A stretch of 50,815 nucleotides of DNA. It comes from Salinibacterium sp. (GTDB taxonomy: Bacteria > Actinomycetota > Actinomycetes > Actinomycetales > Microbacteriaceae). The notes beneath the pieces were generated by a model that was not told the origin of the DNA, did no database searches, and saw nothing but the letters and a program-made list of their open reading frames with translations. Positions 43,020 through 50,815 of this stretch are shown piece after piece; within the stretch, counting starts at the first letter, position 1, and every line of letters begins with the position of its first letter. Position numbers and translations under genes: made by a program. The stretch covers positions 1 through 50,815 of the forward strand of contig JADGNA010000003.1 of assembly GCA_015234465.1 (NCBI GenBank), read 5' to 3'.

Positions 43020-44180
43020 CTATCGGGGGGCGATTCCCTGCACGATGCGCACGGACTCGATGACGGACTCGGCGGCCTCGAGCAGATGCGGGCCTGGCGT
43101 CGTCGCGGCGAAGGTGAAGCGCACCGCCGTCTGCGCGAGCGCGGGATCGATCCCAAGGGCCACCAGCACGGGCGAGGGCTCGTCGCTGCCCGCCGCGCAT
43201 GCCGAGCCGCTCGAGCAGACGATGCCGCGGCGCTCCAGCTCCAGGAGCACGGCCTCGCCGCTTGTTCCCTCGAAGCAGAACGACGCGTTGCCGTGCAGCC
43301 GCGCCTCGGCGTGCCCCGTGAGGCGGGCACCGGGAAGCGCCGACAGGATCGTCGCGATGAAGACATCCCGCGACTTGCGTGCCTCCTCGGCCCGGGCAGG
43401 GCGCTCCGCTTCCGCGAGCGTGAGCGCGGTCGCGAAGCCGACCGCCCCCGCGACGTTCTCCGTGCCGGAGCGACGCCCTCCCTCCTGGCCTCCCCCGTGC
43501 ACGAGCGGCTCGAGCGGGATGCGACCGCTCACGAAGAGCGCGCCCACTCCCTTGGGCGCCCCTAACTTGTGCCCGGCAAGCGTCAGCGCCTCCACGGGGA
43601 GGCCGTCCCCGCCGGCGCCGGCGAGCCGAAGCTCGAGCCAACCGGCCGCCTGGACGGCGTCCGAGTGCAGTGGAACGCCCGCCGCGCGCGTCGTGGCACC
43701 GATCTCGGCGAGGGGCTGCACTGTTCCGACCTCGTTGTTGGCGAGCATGACGCTCACGAGCGTGGTGTCGGGACGCAGCATCCGCTCGAGCGCGACAGTG
43801 TCGACGAGACCGTCGCCGTCGACGGGGACGTGCTCGACTGTGAAGCCGTGGAACCGCTCGAGGTAGGCGCAGGATTCGAGCACGGAGGGGTGCTCGATCG
43901 GCGTCGTCAGGATGTGGCGCCCGCGAGGGTTTGCCAGCGAGATGCCCTTGATGGCGAGGTTGTTCGATTCCGTGCCGCCGCTCGTGAACACGATCTCCCG
44001 GGGACGAGAGCCGAGCACCTCGGCGACGCGGGCGCGGGCCCATTCGAGGGCGGATGCCGCGCGCTCGCCGAGCTCATGGTGGCTCGAGGGATTGCCGAAC
44101 TCCGTCGTCAGGAAGGGGGCCATCGCCTCCAGCACCTCACGGCGCACGGGGGCGGTCGCAGCGACGTCCAGGTATGGCAT
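43020..44180 (-). CDS. nadS: Cysteine desulfurase, NadS type
   Basis: 386 residues. Takes sulfur from cysteine as a persulfide. The PLP Lys is in LAGHKLGAPKG, and the mobile Cys loop is CSSGSACAAGSDEPSP. The substrate-binding TSGGTESNN and IEHPSV are normal. Start ATG 44180 lies four bases after the nadC stop. Placed last in the NAD operon, it most likely builds the Fe-S cluster of NadA; it may also serve ErpA. Confidence 0.92.
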   Translation of the reverse strand: MPYLDVAATAPVRREVLEAMAPFLTTEFGNPSSHHELGERAASALEWARARVAEVLGSRPREIVFTSGGTESNNLAIKGISLANPRGRHILTTPIEHPSVLESCAYLERFHGFTVEHVPVDGDGLVDTVALERMLRPDTTLVSVMLANNEVGTVQPLAEIGATTRAAGVPLHSDAVQAAGWLELRLAGAGGDGLPVEALTLAGHKLGAPKGVGALFVSGRIPLEPLVHGGGQEGGRRSGTENVAGAVGFATALTLAEAERPARAEEARKSRDVFIATILSALPGARLTGHAEARLHGNASFCFEGTSGEAVLLELERRGIVCSSGSACAAGSDEPSPVLVALGIDPALAQTAVRFTFAATTPGPHLLEAAESVIESVRIVQGIAPR

Positions 44181-44184
44181 GGTG

Positions 44185-45036
44185 TCAGTCCAGCTCGATG
44201 TCGAGACCCAGGTCGAGCGCCCGCACGCTGTGGGTGATGGCCCCCACCGAGATCACGTCGACCCCCGTGCCGGCGATGTCGGCAACCGTCTCGAGGGACA
44301 CTCCCCCGCTGGCGTCGACGACCGCGCGGCCCGCGACGAGCCGCACGCCCTCGCGCAGCTGCTCGATCGTGAAGTTGTCGAGCAGGATCGCGTCGACTCC
44401 TGCCGCGAGCACCGGCTCGATCTGGTCGATGCGGTCGACCTCGACCTCGAAATGCACCGTGTGGCCGAGCTTGGCGCGCGCGTCTCGGAGCGCCTCGGTG
44501 AGGTCCCGCCCGCCGGCCGTAAGCACCGCGAGATGGTTGTCCTTCGCGAGCACGGCATCGGAGAGCGAGAAGCGGTGATTGCTGCCACCACCACACCGCA
44601 CGGCGTGGCGTTCCAGGACGCGAAGTCCCGGGGTCGTTTTGCGGGTGTCCGCGATGCGGGCGGATGTGTCGGCGACCGCATCGACATAGCGGGCCGTCTC
44701 GGTCGCGATGCCGCTCATGCGTTGCACGAGGTTGAGGGCCACCCGTTCGGCGCGCAGGATGCCGCGGGCGTCTCCCGTGACGCGGGCGAGCGGCATGCCG
44801 ACCTCGAAGCGCTCGCCGTCACCCAGCAGTTCCTCGACCTGCGCTTCCGGGTCGCACGCCAGCATCGTTGCCGTGAAGACCGCCATCCCCGACATCACGC
44901 CGGGCTCACGCGCCGCGAGCACCGCGGTCGCCCCGCTGCCAGCGGGCAGGATCGTCTCGCTCGTCACATCACCCCACGGCGCGTCCTCCGCGAGGGCTGG
45001 CAGGACTACGGCGTCGATTGCGGATCGCGTCAGCAT
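44185..45036 (-). CDS. nadC: Quinolinate phosphoribosyltransferase NadC
   Basis: 283 residues. Converts quinolinate and PRPP to nicotinate mononucleotide. Core motifs are NLVQRMSGIAT, TRKTTPGLRVLERHAVRCGGGSNHR and VDAILLDNF, with DASGGV near the end. It overlaps nadB by seven bases. Third enzyme of the operon. Confidence 0.95.
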   Translation of the reverse strand: MLTRSAIDAVVLPALAEDAPWGDVTSETILPAGSGATAVLAAREPGVMSGMAVFTATMLACDPEAQVEELLGDGERFEVGMPLARVTGDARGILRAERVALNLVQRMSGIATETARYVDAVADTSARIADTRKTTPGLRVLERHAVRCGGGSNHRFSLSDAVLAKDNHLAVLTAGGRDLTEALRDARAKLGHTVHFEVEVDRIDQIEPVLAAGVDAILLDNFTIEQLREGVRLVAGRAVVDASGGVSLETVADIAGTGVDVISVGAITHSVRALDLGLDIELD

Positions 45037-46529
45037 GCGATGGAGACCTCTCGTTCGGGTTGGCGCGACGACAGGTCGACGTCGCTCCGGTGGTGTGCCC
45101 CGATGGATTCGGTGCGGGCGGATGCTGCGGCCACGACTTTTCGTGCGAGCTGGAGCAGGTTTGCGGTCTCGAGGTCGGCGACCCGGTGCTCGGCGGTGAC
45201 CGGCACGCTCGCCTCAGCGAGCATCTCCTGAGCGCTCGCGAGCCCGGCCGCGTCTCGGTGCAGGCCGACCTGCTGCCACATGACCTGCTGCAGTTCGCTG
45301 CGTGTGATGGCTCGACGGCCGCCGGCGGGAATTCCCTCCGCTCGCGGAAGCGTCGCGGCTGAGGGTTGTTCCAGCGCGAGTGCCGCGCGGTGGCCCGTGA
45401 CGAGGGCCTCGAGCAGCGAGTTGGAGGCGAGCCGATTGGCGCCATGGGCACGCGTGCAGGCTGCCTCACCGACGGCGTAGAGCCCGCGGAGGGCGGTGCG
45501 GCAGTCATCATCGACCTCGATGCCGCCCATCCAGTAGTGCGCGGCGGGCGTCACGGGCACGGGCACCTCCCTCGGGTTGAGACCGTGTGCCGCCGCCAGC
45601 GCCACGAAGCCGGGGAAGCGCCTGCGGAGCACGGCGTCGCCGAGCGGGCGAGCGTCGAGCAGCACGGGGACATCGCCCTGCGACTGCATCTGGCGCGCGA
45701 TCGCCCTCGCGACGACATCGCGCGGGGCGAGTTCGGCATCCGGGTGTTCACGCAGCATGAAGCGTTCGCCGCGGGCGTCGAGGAGCACCGCGCCCTCCCC
45801 GCGCACCGCCTCGGAGATGAGCGGGGTGCCAGGCACAGCGAGCGTCGTGGGGTGGAACTGCACGAATTCTGCGTCGATGAGTCGCACACCGGCGCGGAGC
45901 GCCATCGCGACGCCGTCTCCGGTCGCGCCGAGCGGGTTGGTGCTGTGGCGGTAGAGCTGGCCGGCCCCACCACTCGCAATGATGACGGCGGACGCGGCAA
46001 GCGTGTGCTCGTGGCCGTCGCGCAGGACCCGGATGCCCGTGACCGAGTCGTCGCCGATGACCAGGTCCCGGGCGAAGCAGTGCTCCCAGACGGCGATGCG
46101 GGACGCCCGCACAGCACGCACGAGCGCGGCGATGATGGCACGCCCCGTCGCATCCCCGCCCGCGTGCACCACGCGGGGAACCGAGTGCGCCGCCTCCAGG
46201 CCCCGCGCGAGTCGACCATCGGGGCGCCGATCGAACTCCGCGCCCAGCGCGATCAGCTCATGGATCCGCGCGGGGCCCTCCTGGCAGAGGACGCGCACGG
46301 AGACGGGGTCTGAGAGCCCGGCTCCCGCCGCGAGCGTGTCCGCGATGTGGGCCTCGACACTGTCGTCGTCGAACAAGGCCGCCGCGATGCCTCCCTGGGC
46401 GTAGAGGCTGTTGCTCTCACCGAGGGGCCCCTTGGTCATGAGGGTGACGTCGTGCCCCGCCTCCGATGCGGTGAGTGCCGCCGTCAGCCCGGCGGCGCCG
46501 GACCCCACGACGACCACGCGTTCGGCCAT
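45030..46529 (-). CDS. nadB: L-aspartate oxidase NadB
   Basis: 499 residues from ATG 46529, two bases after the nadA stop (TGACGATG). Flavoprotein that oxidises aspartate to iminoaspartate. The FAD motif VVVVGSGAAGLTAAL starts at residue 5; SLYAQGGIAAA, AEFVQFHPTT and GEAACTRAHGANRLASNSLLEAL are diagnostic. Shorter than the E. coli enzyme (540) at its C-terminus, with a His/Arg-rich tail. Feeds NadA. Confidence 0.95.
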   Translation of the reverse strand: MAERVVVVGSGAAGLTAALTASEAGHDVTLMTKGPLGESNSLYAQGGIAAALFDDDSVEAHIADTLAAGAGLSDPVSVRVLCQEGPARIHELIALGAEFDRRPDGRLARGLEAAHSVPRVVHAGGDATGRAIIAALVRAVRASRIAVWEHCFARDLVIGDDSVTGIRVLRDGHEHTLAASAVIIASGGAGQLYRHSTNPLGATGDGVAMALRAGVRLIDAEFVQFHPTTLAVPGTPLISEAVRGEGAVLLDARGERFMLREHPDAELAPRDVVARAIARQMQSQGDVPVLLDARPLGDAVLRRRFPGFVALAAAHGLNPREVPVPVTPAAHYWMGGIEVDDDCRTALRGLYAVGEAACTRAHGANRLASNSLLEALVTGHRAALALEQPSAATLPRAEGIPAGGRRAITRSELQQVMWQQVGLHRDAAGLASAQEMLAEASVPVTAEHRVADLETANLLQLARKVVAAASARTESIGAHHRSDVDLSSRQPEREVSIAC

Positions 46530-46531
46530 CG

Positions 46532-47821
46532 TCAGCCCTTCGGCTTGGCCGCGAGCATCCGCTCGAGCGCGACCTTCGCGGTCGCGGCGACGTGCTCCGA
46601 GACCGTGATCTGGTTGAGCACCTCGCCGCGCACGAGGGCCTCGAGCACCCAGGCAAGGTAGCCGGGGTGGATGCGGTACATGGTCGAGCAGGGGCAGATC
46701 ACGGGATCGAGACAGAAGATCTCGTGCTGCGGATGCTCGGCCGCGAGCCGCGACACCATGTTGATCTCGGTGCCGATCGCGAAGGTCGTCGGCTGCGTCG
46801 CGGCCGCGACCGCCTTCTGGATGTAGTCGGTCGACCCGGCCTCGTCGGCTGCGTCGACGACCGGCATGGGGCATTCGGGGTGCACGATGACGCGCACCCC
46901 CGGGTGCTCGGCACGGGCCTTGTCGATCTGCGCCGTCGTGAAGCGCTTGTGCACAGAGCAGAAGCCGTGCCACAGCAGCACGCGGGCATCGAGCAGGTCT
47001 GCCGAGGTGTTGCCGCCGAATGGCTTGCGCGGATTCCACATGGGCATCTGCTCGAGCGGCACGCCCATCGCCTTGGCCGTGTTGCGGCCGAGGTGCTGGT
47101 CGGGAAAGAACAGCACCCTCTGCCCTCGTTCGAAGGCCCACTCGAGCACGGTCTCGGCATTGCTTGAGGTGCACACGATGCCGCCGTGCTCGCCGCAGAA
47201 GCCCTTGAGCGCGGCCGAGGAGTTCATGTAGGTGACCGGGATGACCGGCACCCGGCCGCTCGCATCCGGTTCAGTGCCGTACAGCGCCTCGAGCTGATCC
47301 CAGCACGCCTGGACGGAGTCGATGTCGGCCATGTCGGCCATCGAGCATCCGGCGGCGAGATTCGGGAGCACCACCGACTGGCCCGGCTGCGCGAGGATGT
47401 CGGCGGTCTCGGCCATGAAGTGAACGCCGCAGAAGACGATGTGCTCAGCCTCGGGCTTCGACTGCGCGGCGTTCGCAAGCTGGAAGGAGTCGCCGACGAA
47501 GTCCGCATACTGGATGATCTCGTCGCGCTGGTAGTGGTGGCCAAGGATGACGAGACGGTCGCCCAGGGCGTCCTTGGCTGCGCGGATGCGGGCATCGAGC
47601 TCGTCTGCGCTCGCCGTGCGGTACTCCTCCGGGAGGGCACCCTGCCGTGGCGCCCCGGCGGGGATCACATCGGTCATCGACGAGCCCGGACCGTATCCCG
47701 GCACCGAGTCGAAGGTCCAGGGCGCCTCGGCGAGGTCTGGCGTGCAGACCGCGTCGGCCGAGCTGGCCGCTGCGGTGGGCGTGAGGCGGAAGCTCTGGAT
47801 CGTCATGTCGACTGAGGTCAC
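46532..47821 (-). CDS. nadA: Quinolinate synthase NadA
   Basis: 429 residues from GTG 47821 (AGGAG six bases upstream), about 70 longer than the E. coli enzyme through an N-terminal extension seen in actinobacteria. It condenses iminoaspartate with dihydroxyacetone phosphate on a [4Fe-4S] cluster. Cluster Cys are in NLAAGCSMAD, GIVCTSSNAE and PVICPCSTM. LGHHYQRDEI and FPDQHLGRNTA are substrate motifs. It lies 61 bases after nrtR. Confidence 0.95.
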   Translation of the reverse strand: MTSVDMTIQSFRLTPTAAASSADAVCTPDLAEAPWTFDSVPGYGPGSSMTDVIPAGAPRQGALPEEYRTASADELDARIRAAKDALGDRLVILGHHYQRDEIIQYADFVGDSFQLANAAQSKPEAEHIVFCGVHFMAETADILAQPGQSVVLPNLAAGCSMADMADIDSVQACWDQLEALYGTEPDASGRVPVIPVTYMNSSAALKGFCGEHGGIVCTSSNAETVLEWAFERGQRVLFFPDQHLGRNTAKAMGVPLEQMPMWNPRKPFGGNTSADLLDARVLLWHGFCSVHKRFTTAQIDKARAEHPGVRVIVHPECPMPVVDAADEAGSTDYIQKAVAAATQPTTFAIGTEINMVSRLAAEHPQHEIFCLDPVICPCSTMYRIHPGYLAWVLEALVRGEVLNQITVSEHVAATAKVALERMLAAKPKG

Positions 47822-47847
47822 GGGATGCTCCTGGTGGCTGATGCGCT

Positions 47848-47874
47848 TGTCGGGTGTCGGATGTCGGGTGTCGG
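47848..47874. repeat. Short tandem repeat in the nadA leader
   Basis: TGTCGGGTGTCGG occurs at 47848-47860 and 47862-47874, period 14, within the 61 bases between nrtR and nadA. It may be a regulatory repeat or simple slippage. Confidence 0.4.
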
Positions 47875-47882
47875 GAGGCGGG

Positions 47883-48584
47883 TTAGGTGGCGCGTGGCCC
47901 GAGCGGGCCGTTGTCTGCCATGTCGATCGCGTCGTTGTAGCGATAGAGGCGGGGCGGGCGGTGGCGGCCGCCGGTGACCACGGCGGTCGTCGCGACGAGC
48001 GCGCCCGTCGCCTCGATCTGTCGCCGGAAGTTGGCCGGGTCGAGGGGCTTGCGGAGGATGGCCTCGTGCACGCCCCTCAGTTGGCTGAGGGTGAAGGTCT
48101 CGCCGAGGAGCGCGTGGGCGATGCGGCTGTATTCGACCTTGTTCCGGAGCCGCCAGAGCGCATAGTCGACGATGACGTTGTGGTCGAAGGCGAGCTCGGG
48201 CAGCTCGTCGGCCATGAACCAACGGACGTTCTCGCCCTCGGTGACACGGTCGGCCTGCTCGGCATGCACGAGTGCCCAGTAGACGATCGAGACGACGCGA
48301 TCCCCCGGGGATCGCTCGGGATCGCCGAAGGCATACAGCTGCTCGAGATACTTCGGCTCGAGGTCGATCGTGTCCTTCAGGTGGCGCCGCGCTGCCTCCG
48401 CGAGGGACTCGGCGGCCTGGAGGCGGCCTCCGGGGAGGGCCCAGCGACCCACGTAGGGCTCCCGGATGCGCCGCACGAGGGGAATCCAGAGTGTCGGGGC
48501 GCCCCCGTCGCGGCCCGGGCGCAGCGCGAATATGACGGTCGAGACGGCGAGGTCGATGTCGCCGTGCGCCGGGCTGTCGGCCAT
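47883..48584 (-). CDS. nrtR: Nudix-like transcriptional regulator NrtR
   Basis: 233 residues. NrtR represses NAD genes and senses ADP-ribose. The N-terminal Nudix domain has PGGRLQAAE at 51-59, but the catalytic REUxEE block is RHLKDT (67-72), so both key Glu are lost and hydrolysis is unlikely. The C-terminal half (RIAHALLGETFTLSQLRGVHEAIL...NFRRQIEATG) is the winged helix of NrtR. It begins the operon; a palindrome at 48616-48628 is the likely operator. Confidence 0.92.
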   Translation of the reverse strand: MADSPAHGDIDLAVSTVIFALRPGRDGGAPTLWIPLVRRIREPYVGRWALPGGRLQAAESLAEAARRHLKDTIDLEPKYLEQLYAFGDPERSPGDRVVSIVYWALVHAEQADRVTEGENVRWFMADELPELAFDHNVIVDYALWRLRNKVEYSRIAHALLGETFTLSQLRGVHEAILRKPLDPANFRRQIEATGALVATTAVVTGGRHRPPRLYRYNDAIDMADNGPLGPRAT

Positions 48585-48615
48585 CCTCGCCGCCGTTCCT
48601 GTCAGGTTCAGTAAA

Positions 48616-48628
48616 GGTCAGTCTGACC
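48616..48628. promoter_or_regulatory. NrtR operator candidate
   Basis: A perfect palindrome with 6-bp arms and a 1-nt centre (GGTCAG-T-CTGACC), placed 32 bp upstream of nrtR. It lies just downstream of a -10 box at about +1 to +13, a position fit for repression. Confidence 0.6.
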
Positions 48629-48635
48629 AGAACAC

Positions 48636-48665
48636 ATGATAGCGCTTAGGGTGGCGATGACCCAA
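48636..48665 (-). promoter_or_regulatory. Promoter of the nrtR-nad operon
   Basis: Minus strand: TATCAT (48641-48636) as the -10 and TTGGGT about 18 bp upstream as a weak -35. The predicted start near 48629 sits at the edge of the NrtR palindrome. Confidence 0.45.
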
Positions 48666-48694
48666 ACTCGCTCCCGGGATGTTACGCGCGCGCC

Positions 48695-49498
48695 TCAGGC
48701 GCTCGGAGAATCGACCGCGCCCCCGAAGCGGCGGTTGCGCTGGGCATACAACTCGATCGCGTGCCACAGGTCCGTTCGCGAGAAGTCCGGCCAGAGCGTG
48801 TCGAGGAACACCATCTCGGCATAGGCGCTCTGCCAGAGCAGGAAGTTGCTCGTGCGCTGCTCCCCCGACGAGCGAACGAAGAGGTCGACATCGGGCATCT
48901 CGGGCGTGTAGAGATGGCGCCGGATGGTCTTCTCGCTGATTCCCGCCGGGCTCAGGCGTCCGGCCGCGACCTCCGCAGCGATGTCGCGCACCGCATCCGT
49001 CAGCTCGTTGCGGCCGCCATAGTTGACGCACATCGTCAGCGTGAGGGTGCTGTTGCCCGCTGTCAGGCGTTCCGCGAACTGCAGCTCCTTGATGACGGAT
49101 GCCCACAGCCGCGGGCGGCGCCCTGCCCACCGCACGCGCACGCCCCACTCGTTGAGCTGATCCCTGCGGCGGTGGAGCACCTCGCGGTTGAAGCCCATGA
49201 GGAAGCGCACCTCGTCGGGCGAACGCTTCCAGTTCTCGGTCGAGAAGGCATAAACGCTGAGGTGCTTGACACCGATCTGGATCGCCCCTGCGACGACGTC
49301 GAGGAGGGCGGCTTCGCCAGCCCTGTGACCCTCGACCCTGGTCAGGCCGCGCGAGTTCGCCCAGCGGCCGTTGCCGTCCATGACAACGGCGACATGCTCT
49401 GGAACGGCACCCCGCGGCAGTGTCGGCGGCGTCAAGCCGGTCCAGTCGAGCGGCTTGAAGTCGATCGCGTCGGGATGGGTCTTGCGCACGGGACTCAC
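48695..49498 (-). CDS. uppS: Isoprenyl transferase UppS (undecaprenyl diphosphate synthase type)
   Basis: 267 residues. Cis-prenyltransferase making the long-chain lipid carrier. [12 protein letters not shown] at 37-48 has the catalytic Asp41; [11 protein letters not shown] and the end motif [25 protein letters not shown] (normally RTSGExRLSNFLLWQ) are conserved. GTG start overlaps the recO stop by four bases. Together with UppP it serves wall synthesis. Confidence 0.94.
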   Translation of the reverse strand: MSPVRKTHPDAIDFKPLDWTGLTPPTLPRGAVPEHVAVVMDGNGRWANSRGLTRVEGHRAGEAALLDVVAGAIQIGVKHLSVYAFSTENWKRSPDEVRFLMGFNREVLHRRRDQLNEWGVRVRWAGRRPRLWASVIKELQFAERLTAGNSTLTLTMCVNYGGRNELTDAVRDIAAEVAAGRLSPAGISEKTIRRHLYTPEMPDVDLFVRSSGEQRTSNFLLWQSAYAEMVFLDTLWPDFSRTDLWHAIELYAQRNRRFGGAVDSPSA

Positions 49499-50253
49499 GG
49501 GGCTGACTCCTCCTTCTGCGCGGCACGCGCGCTGCGATCGACGTGTTCAAGGGAACGCAGCCTGCGCTCCATGTGGAACTGCGCATAGGCGGCCACGACA
49601 CCGCTCGCCTGTGAGCGGGTGCGCTCGTCGGCCTCCTCGGCCACCGCCCAGTCGCCCGACAGGAGCGCCCCGAGCAGTCGCAGGGTCGCGGCATCCAGTC
49701 TTGGCGCGCCGGGCGGGGCAACCTCATCGCTCACGACACCGCCCAGCTGCACGACGAACGCAGAGTGAGGGCCCGGGGCACCCGTCATGGCGCAGTCATA
49801 GAAGCTCGGCGACCAGCCGGCGATGGCGAGGGAACGCAGCAGATAGGAGTCGAGGGTCAGGCTCGGGCCGTGCTCGCGCCGCGCGAGCGAACGAAGGGCA
49901 CCCACAAGCAGCAGGTACTGCTGCAGGCTGCCCTCATCCTCCGTGAGCTTGTCCGCGGTCTCCACCATCGCGCTCGCCGCCGTGTAGGCACCGTAGTCCG
50001 CCGTGATGGCAGAGCCGTAGGCGCCGATCGACACCGCCTGCGTCACGACATCCAGCGTGCGGCCCTCGAAGAACTGGGCATCGGCCACCATGAACGGCTC
50101 GAGGCGCGCACCGAACTTCGACGCCGTGCGCCGCACACCCTTCGCGACCGCTCGAATCTTGCCGTGCTGGCGGCTCAACATCGTGACGATGCGGTCGGCC
50201 TCACCCAGCTTGTGGGTGCGGAGGACGACGACCTCATCGCGGTAGAGCGGCAT
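49495..50253 (-). CDS. recO: DNA repair protein RecO
   Basis: 252 residues. Mediates RecA loading on gapped DNA with RecR. The N-terminal OB fold starts [32 protein letters not shown]; the central helical region and C-terminal tail lack a clear zinc finger (no Cys quartet), as in many actinobacterial RecO. Co-transcribed with uppS through a GTGA overlap. Confidence 0.93.
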   Translation of the reverse strand: MPLYRDEVVVLRTHKLGEADRIVTMLSRQHGKIRAVAKGVRRTASKFGARLEPFMVADAQFFEGRTLDVVTQAVSIGAYGSAITADYGAYTAASAMVETADKLTEDEGSLQQYLLLVGALRSLARREHGPSLTLDSYLLRSLAIAGWSPSFYDCAMTGAPGPHSAFVVQLGGVVSDEVAPPGAPRLDAATLRLLGALLSGDWAVAEEADERTRSQASGVVAAYAQFHMERRLRSLEHVDRSARAAQKEESAP

Positions 50254-50299
50254 CCGTCAAGTATCCCCGACCCCGCCCGGCCAGCTCACCTGCGGCGTG

Positions 50300-50815
50300 T
50301 CAGCCGGCCTGCGCCACTGCCGCGGGTGCCACCGAATCGAGGCGCACCGCACGGTTGACTGCCGAGACGACCGCCTTGAGGGATGCCGTTGAGATGTCTG
50401 CATCGATGCCGACGCCCCACAGCACTCGGCCATTGACGTTGAGCTCGACGTAGGCGGCCGCGTGGGCGTCACCGCCCGCACTCATCGCGTGCTCCTGGTA
50501 GTCGTAGAGCGAGACGTCGATGCCGCCGCGGTCGCGCAGGATGTTGAGGAACGCCGCGATAGGACCATTGCCCGTCGCGTGCACCTCACGATCCTCATCG
50601 TCGACCCGCAGGTTCACGTGAAGGTCAACCTGGCCGTCAAGGTTGCTCGCGGTGCGGGTCTGCCGGATCTCGAAGCGGCCCCACTTCTGCTCGCGATCCG
50701 CCGCCGGCAGGTACTCGTCGCTGAAGATCGCCCAGATCTCGTCGCTCGTGACCTCGCCACCCTCGGCATCCGTCTTCGCCTGCACGACGCCCGAGAACTC
50801 GATCTGCAGCTTGCG
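50300..50815 (-). CDS. leuA: 2-isopropylmalate synthase LeuA (C-terminal part)
   Basis: Partial: the frame runs off the right edge. The visible 171 residues are the C-terminal regulatory domain of LeuA (FEIRQTRTASNLDGQVDLHVNLRV...DVSLYDYQEHAMSAGGDAHAAAYVELNV), which binds leucine for feedback control. The catalytic barrel is beyond the window. The stop is at 50300, 46 bp from recO. Confidence 0.9.
   Translation of the reverse strand, partial: RKLQIEFSGVVQAKTDAEGGEVTSDEIWAIFSDEYLPAADREQKWGRFEIRQTRTASNLDGQVDLHVNLRVDDEDREVHATGNGPIAAFLNILRDRGGIDVSLYDYQEHAMSAGGDAHAAAYVELNVNGRVLWGVGIDADISTASLKAVVSAVNRAVRLDSVAPAAVAQAG

Overview
This is a high-GC actinobacterial chromosome segment, most likely from the family Microbacteriaceae. 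The basis is gene content: mycothiol ligase MshC, RbpA, a PafB/PafC-TatA/TatC-HelY block, a DUF3043 membrane protein, a QcrCAB/CtaCDEF respiratory chain with a di-haem cytochrome c, and GTG/TTG starts placed 6-7 nt after TANNNT boxes. The species cannot be named from the sequence alone.

Layout. (1) 1-5330 is an accessory island of visibly lower GC (hand count: 31/60 GC in 181-240 against 42/60 in 6241-6300). It holds an AIPR-family abortive-infection protein with a nuclease-like N-terminus, a small apparently frameshifted gene, an ankyrin protein with a CFI-box tail, a uracil-DNA-glycosylase-like protein and a transposase remnant. It ends at the 3' side of tRNA-Leu(GAG) (5332-5416). (2) 5518-12625: M20 peptidase, undecaprenyl-diphosphatase, MshC, a PAC2 protein, a HAD hydrolase, tRNA m1A methyltransferase TrmI and a two-domain FKBP lipoprotein. 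(3) 12631-20484: pafB-pafC-tatA-tatC-helY, then lnt and polyprenol-phosphate mannose synthase. This matches the mycobacterial proteasome neighbourhood with the proteasome genes missing. (4) 20542-26951: rbpA with a sigma-R-type promoter, a glycerophosphodiesterase, an SPFH/NfeD pair, an atypical SDR, a short UvrA-like ATPase and a 96-residue Cys/His protein. (5) 27023-37031: trpD diverges from ctaE-qcrC-qcrA-qcrB, and ctaC-ctaD-ctaF plus a GNAT gene face them. Together these encode the bcc:aa3 respiratory supercomplex. erpA follows. (6) 37115-42942: dipeptidase, DUF3043 protein, pyrD, glyS and a class V aminotransferase-like gene. (7) 43020-48584: a de novo NAD operon, nrtR-nadA-nadB-nadC-nadS, with a palindromic operator candidate at its promoter. 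(8) 48695-50815: uppS, recO and the 3' part of leuA.

How it works together. Most of the window is core metabolism and envelope biogenesis (UppP and UppS for lipid carrier, Lnt for lipoproteins, Ppm for mannosyl carrier, TatAC for export). The respiratory genes form one functional unit split over two facing operons. The best candidate for something undescribed is the left island, where four poorly characterised genes surround an AIPR protein next to a tRNA. Other points worth checking are the NrtR operator over the start site, the sigma-R signature at rbpA, the proteasome-less PafBC locus and the recurring leaderless-start signature.
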